Source: Kofleriaceae bacterium
GTDB lineage: Bacteria > Myxococcota_A > Polyangia > Haliangiales > Haliangiaceae
Direction of reading: 5' to 3'
NCBI GenBank assembly: GCA_016763395.1
Contig: JAESTW010000194.1
Location: 1 to 6,702 of the forward strand
DNA: 6,702 nucleotides
A program made the position numbers and the translations under genes. The notes under the pieces are model-generated. The model was not told the origin of the DNA. It saw only the letters and a list, made by a program, of their open reading frames with translations, and did not search any database. This document shows, piece after piece, positions 1 to 5,110 of this stretch (positions within the stretch are counted from its first letter, which is position 1; each line of letters begins with the position of its first letter).

Positions 1-1
1 C

Positions 2-1858
2 TCCGCTCCGCCACTGGAAATTTCCTACGACATGCGGCCTCCACCCGCCGTCGATATCAGTTCCATCAACGGCGCGGAAAACGCTATTGAGATCAACTGG
101 GATCTGCCGAGTTCTAGGCAAGATGACATTCGCTTCATCCAAGTCTTGTGCGCGCGCGCTGATGGCAGTGAACTACCGGACGTCGATGGTTTCCCTTTAG
201 AGTCCAACACCAGCCAAGCCAAGTTCCTAACTTCTCTGATGGCCTGCGACGACGACTCGGACAATGCTCATCCCACAGCCATCTCGGTAGCAAGCTCCGC
301 TAGACTTGGACCTCCCCAGCCAGATGCGGGCATTGTGGATGCCGGTATTGTGGATGCGGGCATTGTGGATGCCGGATCTCCAGATGCGGGTACAGCAGAC
401 GCGGGCACTGGCCCCGATGCAGGCGTTATCGATGAAACCCTCCCGACAAGTCTATACAACCTCGATCCCAAAACAATTTGTGGTGAAACAACAGGTACAT
501 CCACCAATGTACGTGTGCAAGGGCTGGAGAACGGCGTCGAGTACAGAATCGTACTGCTTATGATCGATGACGCTCAAAACGCGACCGCCCTCGACCTGGG
601 TACGCACACCCCAGCTCCCGTGCTAGACGGTTGGGAGCACTACCAAGAAAGTGGTGGCAATGCGGACGGCGGATACTGCTTTGTCGCGACAGCAACCTAC
701 GGCAACTACAATCATCCCTTCGTGAAGATTCTTCGGACATTTCGCGATGAGACCTTGGCGCACAGCGCTTGGGGCCGGGGCTTTATTGATTGGTACTACG
801 ACAACAGTCCAGCGCTCGCTGCGTTTATTGCCGAGCACCCGGTTGTCCGAGCCGCGTCCTACTTGCTTTTGGCCCCCTTGGTGGTGTTTGCTGCCGTCTT
901 GGAGTACACGACACTTTTGGGCAAGTTTGCGCTGCTTCTGGCATTCGGCTTGGCAGTCTTTGGACGCAGACGCAGGCGCGCTGCCCCAACACTTCGTGCC
1001 ACTACAACACGGCCTCCAGCTCGGACACGTGCGCTCGTCGCTTTGGCCAGCCTCCTTCTGCTAGTTGGCTTCAGTGCCACTGCCAATGCGCAGCCCTACT
1101 GGGACGAACTCAACGAAGATCTCGACCGAGAGGATTCAACTCCGAACTGGAACCTAGAGATCAAGCTGGGCCCCTATCACCCGGCAATCGATGCCAACGT
1201 GTCCGGCGGTGCCAAGCCTTTTGAAGAGTTCTTTGGCAATGAATACCAGCTAATGACGGTAGTCAGCCTCGACCGTTTTTTCAGCTTCCCGATGGGACAG
1301 TTGGGAATTACTGGCAGCCTTGGCTTCAGCCGGCAATCTGCCAAGGCCTTCGCCCTCGATTCCAATGGCAATACCATCCCCGACCCGGACAATAACGGCC
1401 TGCCCACTCGTGCCGACGGAGACACTAGCACCTTCACTCTCATTCCAACCTCCATTGGAGCGGTGTACCGTTTCACTGAACTTGACGACAAGTACGGGAT
1501 TCCCCTGGTTCCCTATGGCAAGCTCGCACTGAGTTACTACCTGTGGAAATTTACAGCGCCTGACGGCAATACTTCGGAATCTCCCACCACTGGCTGTCCG
1601 GCTCCCGGCCCAGGTTCAGACTGTGAGGGCAACCTTGCTCGGGGCGGATCCTTTGGCTACCAGGCCACTATTGGTATCGCAGTTCGCGCCGAGAGAATTG
1701 ACCCTGGTGCTGCACTTTCATTGCGCAACGAGAAGGGCGTCGAACTCGCGGGCTTCTTTCTTGAGGCGCAACTTGCAGTAGTTGACGGATTTGGCTCGGA
1801 CAAAAAACTCTCTGTTGGCGACACGAATTGGTTTGCTGGAATCAACTTCGAATTCTGA
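2..1858 (+). CDS. CFI-box surface protein fused to MXAN_2562-like outer-membrane beta-barrel (5' end outside window)
   Basis: The frame is open through the left edge. The ATG at 32 lies inside a fibronectin-type-III-like domain and no signal peptide precedes it, so the true start is upstream. Residues below count from the first full codon. Residues 1-107 and about 142-215 look like halves of an Fn3-like fold (LENGVEYRIVLLMIDDAQN is a typical F/G-strand signature). A DAG linker at 108-141 separates them. A CFI-box-type region starts at C226 (CFVATATYGN, then LRTFRDETL, GRGFIDWYYDNSPA). Hydrophobic segments at about 284-302 and 305-321 end in five arginines (322-326). A second signal-peptide-like stretch follows at 344-363, with a likely cleavage after TANA. 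The barrel at 364-618 contains IKLGPYHPAID, PLVPYGKLALSYYLW and a terminal phenylalanine, matching my memory of the MXAN_2562 outer-membrane family. In relatives I recall the two halves as adjacent genes; here no stop or ATG separates them. The role is probably cell-surface or outer-membrane; the function is unknown. Family calls are from memory. Confidence 0.85.
   Translation, partial: SAPPLEISYDMRPPPAVDISSINGAENAIEINWDLPSSRQDDIRFIQVLCARADGSELPDVDGFPLESNTSQAKFLTSLMACDDDSDNAHPTAISVASSARLGPPQPDAGIVDAGIVDAGIVDAGSPDAGTADAGTGPDAGVIDETLPTSLYNLDPKTICGETTGTSTNVRVQGLENGVEYRIVLLMIDDAQNATALDLGTHTPAPVLDGWEHYQESGGNADGGYCFVATATYGNYNHPFVKILRTFRDETLAHSAWGRGFIDWYYDNSPALAAFIAEHPVVRAASYLLLAPLVVFAAVLEYTTLLGKFALLLAFGLAVFGRRRRRAAPTLRATTTRPPARTRALVALASLLLLVGFSATANAQPYWDELNEDLDREDSTPNWNLEIKLGPYHPAIDANVSGGAKPFEEFFGNEYQLMTVVSLDRFFSFPMGQLGITGSLGFSRQSAKAFALDSNGNTIPDPDNNGLPTRADGDTSTFTLIPTSIGAVYRFTELDDKYGIPLVPYGKLALSYYLWKFTAPDGNTSESPTTGCPAPGPGSDCEGNLARGGSFGYQATIGIAVRAERIDPGAALSLRNEKGVELAGFFLEAQLAVVDGFGSDKKLSVGDTNWFAGINFEF
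323..424 (+). repeat. 15-bp tandem repeat encoding a DAG linker
   Basis: Five 15-bp units begin at 323, 338, 353, 368 and 383, followed by shorter DAG units at 398 and 416. The first three encode Asp-Ala-Gly-Ile-Val, and units 1 and 3 are identical at the base level. The later units drift (DAGSP, DAGTA, DAGTGP, DAG). The repeat sits in the surface-protein reading frame and keeps frame. Such Asp-Ala-Gly linkers are common in exported proteins of Myxococcota and Bradymonadales, where they act as flexible spacers. Near-identical units suggest recent slippage expansion, so the copy number may vary between strains. Confidence 0.9.
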
Positions 1859-2615
1859 GCGCACGCTGAAGTTCATCGTCGAGTACGATGGCACAGGCCT
1901 GTGTGGATGGCAGCGGCAGGACAATGGACCGACGGTGCAACAGCATCTTGAGCAGGCCATTTCTGAGATGCTCAAGACGCCGACAGCCGTTGTTGGCGCT
2001 TCTCGCACTGACGCGGGCGTGCACTCAGTCGGACAAACTGCGATTTTCAAAACCGACTGCACCATTCCCTGCTTTGGACTTAGGCAAGGGCTCAACCGGC
2101 TATTGCCGGACGCAATTACCCTGCGCTCGGTTGAAGAGGTTTCCTCCGATTTTCACCCACGTTTTGACGCTCGCGGAAAGCACTACTGCTACACCGTGCT
2201 CAATCGCGACACGCCCTCGCCTCTTCAGCGTAGAAACACTTGGTACCTATCAAAACCGCTCGACGTAGACGCAATGTCCGAAGCGGCGCAAGCATTGTGC
2301 GGCGAACACGACTTCTCCTCCTTTCGAGCGTCCGGCTGCGGTGCCAAGACTCCACATCGACGCATTCACAAAATCTCAGTGACTCGGGTCGGCGAACTCG
2401 TCAAGATTGAGGTTTGGGGCAATGCATTTTTGCGCAATATGGTTCGCATCATCGCTGGCACGATCGTCGACGTCGGACGGGGCCGGATCTCTGCGCAACA
2501 AATGGCGGAAATCCTTGAGGCCAAAGACCGACGTGCGGCCCGGCAAACAGCTCCCGCACAGGGACTTTGCCTACTCGAAGTGTTTTACAACTCCAATGTA
2601 TCCCAATGGTTTTAG
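1833..2615 (+). CDS. truA: tRNA pseudouridine synthase A
   Basis: TruA converts uridines 38-40 of the tRNA anticodon arm to pseudouridine in the cytoplasm. The N-terminal motif is VEYDGTGLCGWQRQ. The catalytic motif is RTDAGVHSVGQ, with the catalytic aspartate at residue 60 if translation begins at TTG 1833. Later motifs are FHPRFDARGKHYCYTVLNR and FLRNMVRIIAGTIVDVGRGR near the C-terminus. The predicted length of 260 residues is normal for the family. The start is uncertain: there is no ATG upstream of the first motif in frame. TTG 1833, TTG 1815 and CTG 1866 are candidates, and none has a strong ribosome-binding site. With TTG 1833 the gene overlaps the upstream stop codon (1856-1858) by 26 bases, so translation is probably coupled to the upstream gene. 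Two TAG stops stand in tandem (2613 and 2616). TruA identity is secure; only the start is open. Confidence 0.95.
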   Translation: MLESTSNSERTLKFIVEYDGTGLCGWQRQDNGPTVQQHLEQAISEMLKTPTAVVGASRTDAGVHSVGQTAIFKTDCTIPCFGLRQGLNRLLPDAITLRSVEEVSSDFHPRFDARGKHYCYTVLNRDTPSPLQRRNTWYLSKPLDVDAMSEAAQALCGEHDFSSFRASGCGAKTPHRRIHKISVTRVGELVKIEVWGNAFLRNMVRIIAGTIVDVGRGRISAQQMAEILEAKDRRAARQTAPAQGLCLLEVFYNSNVSQWF

Positions 2616-2707
2616 TAGTTTACCCACTCTCTCGCCCCAGTTGTGTGGTGTGGAACACCAGAAATGAGCGCCGAAGGTGCGTAGAGTGAACGCTTGCGCA
2701 GCCTGCG

Positions 2708-2751
2708 TTAGGAATTTGGGTGCCAACACTTGTTTGGCACCAGATTCCTAA
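2708..2751. repeat. 18-bp inverted repeat overlapping the sigma-operon -35 element
   Basis: The left arm 2708-2726 pairs with the right arm 2734-2751. There are 18 pairs, one of them G.T at 2716/2743, a single bulged G at 2720 and a 7-nt loop at 2727-2733. No T-run follows on either strand, so it does not look like a standard intrinsic terminator. The likely -35 hexamer (2734-2739) forms the loop-proximal end of the right arm, and the expected transcription start (about 2768) lies downstream of the repeat. The repeat would therefore act as DNA, for example as an operator for a dimeric regulator, or as a 3' stem on truA read-through RNA. The arms are seen directly; the role is inferred. Confidence 0.75.
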
Positions 2752-2761
2752 AGTGTAAGAT
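2734..2761 (+). promoter_or_regulatory. sigma70-type promoter for the sigma-factor operon
   Basis: The -35 is TTGGCA (2734-2739, one mismatch to TTGACA) and the -10 is TAAGAT (2756-2761), separated by 16 nt. The expected start near 2768 gives a leader of about 26 nt before the TTG start codon at 2794. The -35 overlaps the right arm of the 18-bp inverted repeat, which suggests regulated access. No other equally good hexamer pair was noticed between truA and the sigma gene. Confidence 0.6.
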
Positions 2762-2793
2762 ATATCTCTCCCTATCGTTTAGGACTATGAACC

Positions 2794-3393
2794 TTGGCCC
2801 ACGCCCCTTTGCCAGCCTCAGACCTCGAAGAGGAACGCCTTCTAGTGGAGTCTGCCAAGGCCGGAAACCTAGACGCAATGCGACCCATTTTTGAGAAATA
2901 CACCAGGCCCCTCTATTCAGCAGTGCTGATGCCCAAACTCGGCGATCCCAGCGCGGCCGAGGAAGTACTTCGCGACACCTTGGCCACGGCAATCCAGAAG
3001 CTGGACAAATTCACCTGGACAGGCACGAGTATCTTCGCGTGGCTGCGCACCATCGCAGTAAACAAAGCCTACGACTACCACCGCCGCAACGCGCGCTCAC
3101 GCAAGCTCATCGAGGCCGTTACCTTGGAAACACAAGCGTCCGCACAACACAGCCAAGGAGCAGATGCTGCGCTCATCGCCGAGCAGGAAAGGCAGGCGAG
3201 TCAGGCGCGCATCAGTGAAGCGCTGGAACATTTGAACGAGCGCTACAAGCGGGCCATCGTCTTGCGGTTGATGGAAGAACTGCCTAGAGAAGAATGCGCT
3301 AGCAAAATGGATATCAGCGTTGCCACCTTCGACGTGGTATTCCACAGAGCTGTCCGGGCCTTTCGCAAGCAGTTTGGAGAACGAGAGCAATGA
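2794..3393 (+). CDS. ECF-type RNA polymerase sigma factor
   Basis: This 199-residue protein has only sigma regions 2 and 4, the ECF (group 4) architecture. Region 2 spans about 16-103: the DPSAAEEVLRDTL stretch corresponds to the core-binding helix, and the FTWTGTSIFAWLRTIAVNKAYDYHRR stretch matches the -10 recognition helices. Region 4 spans about 136-195, with LNERYKRAIVLRLMEELPREECASKM and then an HTH helix SVATFDVVFHRAVRAF. The usual region-4 text is closer to GTVKSRLHRA; the FDVVFHRA form is a variant I associate with some myxobacterial sigma factors. The start is TTG 2794 because AGGA at 2781-2784 lies 9 nt upstream; the nearby ATG at 2787 is out of frame. The stop overlaps the next gene (ATGA at 3390-3393). 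The pairing with a membrane protein indicates signal-dependent release. The target promoters cannot be determined here. Confidence 0.88.
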   Translation: MAHAPLPASDLEEERLLVESAKAGNLDAMRPIFEKYTRPLYSAVLMPKLGDPSAAEEVLRDTLATAIQKLDKFTWTGTSIFAWLRTIAVNKAYDYHRRNARSRKLIEAVTLETQASAQHSQGADAALIAEQERQASQARISEALEHLNERYKRAIVLRLMEELPREECASKMDISVATFDVVFHRAVRAFRKQFGEREQ

Positions 3394-4001
3394 GCGACAA
3401 CGACAAAGACGGCGAAGAAGAATTCACTGCAGAAGAAATGGCCGAGGCCAAACGCTTTGCTGGCAAGGTCGACGGTTTGCTTGGCGGTGATCCGATTCCA
3501 ACATTGATGGATGCTGAGCAGCGGGAACTGATGGTTCTGTCCTCAATGGTCGCATCGGCCTTCGGTGATGCAGAGCTAGATGCAGCGAAACAGACTTCGA
3601 TTATTGATGCAGCGATGGCTCAGGCCATGGATATCGCGCCGGCAGAAAACGACACAAAAAGCCAGAAGCAAAGTGTTGACCAGCTCGCGACTCGCCGGAA
3701 ACGATCGAAATTTGTGCCCGCGATTGTTCTAACTCTCGTGGCAGCTGCAGCCGTGCTGATTTTGTATTCTCGCCTTGAGTCACCGGCGACACAGGTCGGG
3801 CAGAACTCGGTGGCTGTCCGTAAGCTTCCCAAAGAAGAACTCAGTCGGAGCAGCGATCAGCTCGTCGGACAAATCAAGCGTGAGGCTAGTGGCCACGCAA
3901 GCAGCCGAATTGACCAGATCTACGGCAGTCGAATGATGGGCTACCGCAGCTTGCGCTACCGCCGCACAGTCAGTCGCAGCACAGAGGGTTCCAACCAATG
4001 A
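3390..4001 (+). CDS. putative single-pass transmembrane anti-sigma factor
   Basis: The 203-residue product has three parts. An acidic, helical N-terminal cytoplasmic part (1-100) contains EEFTAEEMAEAKRFAGKVDGLL and a second helical stretch at about 41-80. One membrane helix lies at about 108-127, preceded by the basic stretch TRRKRSK, which places the N-terminus in the cytoplasm. A basic periplasmic tail (130-203) is rich in Arg and Ser. It overlaps the sigma gene by 4 nt (ATGA), with GGAGA at 3376-3380 as ribosome-binding site. Gene order, coupling and topology point to an anti-sigma factor. There is no cysteine in the protein, so the zinc-binding HxxxCxxC anti-sigma motif is absent and I do not recognise a named family. 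Alternatives are a sigma-associated membrane accessory protein or a co-sensor. The role is inferred from context. Confidence 0.65.
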   Translation: MSDNDKDGEEEFTAEEMAEAKRFAGKVDGLLGGDPIPTLMDAEQRELMVLSSMVASAFGDAELDAAKQTSIIDAAMAQAMDIAPAENDTKSQKQSVDQLATRRKRSKFVPAIVLTLVAAAAVLILYSRLESPATQVGQNSVAVRKLPKEELSRSSDQLVGQIKREASGHASSRIDQIYGSRMMGYRSLRYRRTVSRSTEGSNQ

Positions 4002-4567
4002 ACGCAATACTACGCATAGGAGCCGTTTTGGTTCTCATGGCGACCATCGCAGCGTGCGCTTCTCGCCGAGAAGAAGGCGAACACCGTGGTGCAGTAACTG
4101 AGTTGAGTGACCCGGCCAACGCTCTGAGCCAAGAATTAATGCTGACATTGGGCCAGGCAAAGAATTTCCACCACAAGGCGAACGTCCTCATGAGCGATGG
4201 CAAACTCGACGACGCTGCGACACAGGTTCAACAGATCTTGGACCTGCCCTTCCCCAAGCATTCGCCTGAGGCAGAAGATGTCTTACTCGATGCGCGGGCA
4301 AGGCTCGCTCAAATGCGGTTGTCTCAGGGAAAGTTCGAGGCAGCGATGACACTGGTTGACGACGGGCTTCGCGAGAAGACGCGAGCTTCCTTCTTTGTCG
4401 CCAACTTGCACACTGTCCGGGGAGAAGTTTTTGAGGCAATGGCAGCAAGTGCAGAAGAGGGTTCAGAGGCCAGCCGCAGTGCCAAAATCGACGCGATTAA
4501 ATCCTTCGATGCCAGCATTCAGATCAACAACCAACTCCTGCAAGAACTCGCTCCTGCGAATAAATAG
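3998..4567 (+). CDS. lipoprotein with TPR-like helical repeats
   Basis: This 189-residue protein starts with a lipoprotein signal peptide: a hydrophobic core at 4-19 and the lipobox IAAC with lipidated Cys20. The +2 residue is alanine, so outer-membrane sorting by Lol is expected under the E. coli rule. The mature part is helical. Helix pairs resembling tetratricopeptide repeats appear at about 54-83 (KANVLMSDGKLDDAATQVQQIL), 95-127 (ARLAQMRLSQGKFEAAMTLVDDGL) and 132-184. No catalytic motif is visible. The start ATG overlaps the upstream stop (ATGA, 3998-4001), and GAGGG at 3984-3988 is a good ribosome-binding site. TPR-like lipoproteins usually serve as periplasmic scaffolds, so it may bind the anti-sigma tail or the FadL-like protein, but this is inference. 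The lipobox is clear and the TPR call is moderate. Confidence 0.75.
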   Translation: MNAILRIGAVLVLMATIAACASRREEGEHRGAVTELSDPANALSQELMLTLGQAKNFHHKANVLMSDGKLDDAATQVQQILDLPFPKHSPEAEDVLLDARARLAQMRLSQGKFEAAMTLVDDGLREKTRASFFVANLHTVRGEVFEAMAASAEEGSEASRSAKIDAIKSFDASIQINNQLLQELAPANK

Positions 4568-4571
4568 CCTT

Positions 4572-5102
4572 ATGCGCACTCAAACTATTCTTATTCTAGC
4601 CCCTATCCTCTTGGCCTTTAGCGCGTGTGGCGGCATGTCCAAAGCACAATCGAATATGGCCGGGGCGTCGTACAAAACCAATGCACCAGCGGCCGAAGCG
4701 GCCGACCTCTATAGTCCCGAGGGAAAGCGAGCGGAGATTTCTCGCCGGTTTCAAGAAATCAGCCAATGGCGCCGTCAGGCCGGACAACGTCCAGAGCCAG
4801 ACCAGAGCGAGGTGGACACCGCCCCCGAGTCGGTCGCGGTTGCCCGAACCGCAGAGAGCGGAAGCGCTGCTACCCGCAGTCTGAGCTGCCAGGACATCTG
4901 CAGGATCCAAGATGCGATCTGTGACAACGCAGAAAGTATCTGCCAGTTGGCCGACGAATTGGGTGATGACGAGTGGGCCCAGGACAAATGTGAGAGTTCC
5001 AAGGCGAGTTGCGAGGACGCGGGTGACAAATGCACCGATTGCACGCCGTCCAGCAGTAAAAAAGACTCTGATACCAAGGCAAAAATCCCGCCGACGTTAT
5101 AA
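4572..5102 (+). CDS. lipoprotein with heptad-spaced cysteine ladder
   Basis: This 176-residue protein has a lipoprotein signal peptide with lipobox FSAC and lipidated Cys19, followed by Gly-Gly. The middle (about 45-100) is charged and low in hydrophobics, probably flexible. The C-terminal domain holds eight cysteines at 106, 110, 117, 124, 140, 147, 154 and 157, giving the spacing C-x3-C-x6-C-x6-C-x15-C-x6-C-x6-C-x2-C. This fits two helices joined by a turn (ELGDDEWAQ) with disulfides stapling the pair, an arrangement reminiscent of twin-CX9C proteins but with CX6C spacing. I cannot name a family. The tail is Ser/Lys-rich. The start ATG 4572 lies 4 nt after the previous stop with no clear ribosome-binding site, so reinitiation is likely. 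A longer reading starting at 4356 in the same frame exists but would bury the signal peptide and overlap the previous gene. Confidence 0.78.
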   Translation: MRTQTILILAPILLAFSACGGMSKAQSNMAGASYKTNAPAAEAADLYSPEGKRAEISRRFQEISQWRRQAGQRPEPDQSEVDTAPESVAVARTAESGSAATRSLSCQDICRIQDAICDNAESICQLADELGDDEWAQDKCESSKASCEDAGDKCTDCTPSSSKKDSDTKAKIPPTL

Positions 5103-5110
5103 ATTGCACT

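Noticed and set aside
32..34. ATG as the start of the first gene
   Set aside because: The same frame is open for ten codons to the window edge, the ATG falls within a folded-domain sequence, and no signal peptide follows although the protein is clearly exported.
960..1040. Frameshift or assembly error between the CFI-box half and the barrel half
   Set aside because: The frame is continuous with no stop, and no other frame offers an ATG or a protein-like reading here. It cannot be fully excluded without reads, so it is noted in the fusion finding.
1782..1784. TTG 1782 as start of truA
   Set aside because: It would add 17 residues of non-conserved sequence and a 77-nt overlap with the upstream gene. 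Later TTG/CTG codons give a normal TruA N-terminus.
2711..2736. ECF-type autoregulated promoter (GGAAT-like -35 in the left arm of the repeat)
   Set aside because: No convincing -10 of the CGTC or TCTA type lies at the right distance, while the TTGGCA/TAAGAT pair is clearly better.
2708..2751. Intrinsic terminator for truA
   Set aside because: The stem is strong, but no T-run follows on either strand and the right arm contains a credible -35 element.
2787..2894. ATG-initiated 35-codon frame overlapping the sigma gene start
   Set aside because: AGGA is only 2 nt from this ATG, and the frame is a shadow of the sigma coding region. The same AGGA is well spaced for TTG 2794.
4356..4571. Extended N-terminus of the cysteine-ladder lipoprotein
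   Set aside because: It runs in another frame across the preceding lipoprotein gene and would bury the clear lipoprotein signal peptide that begins at ATG 4572.
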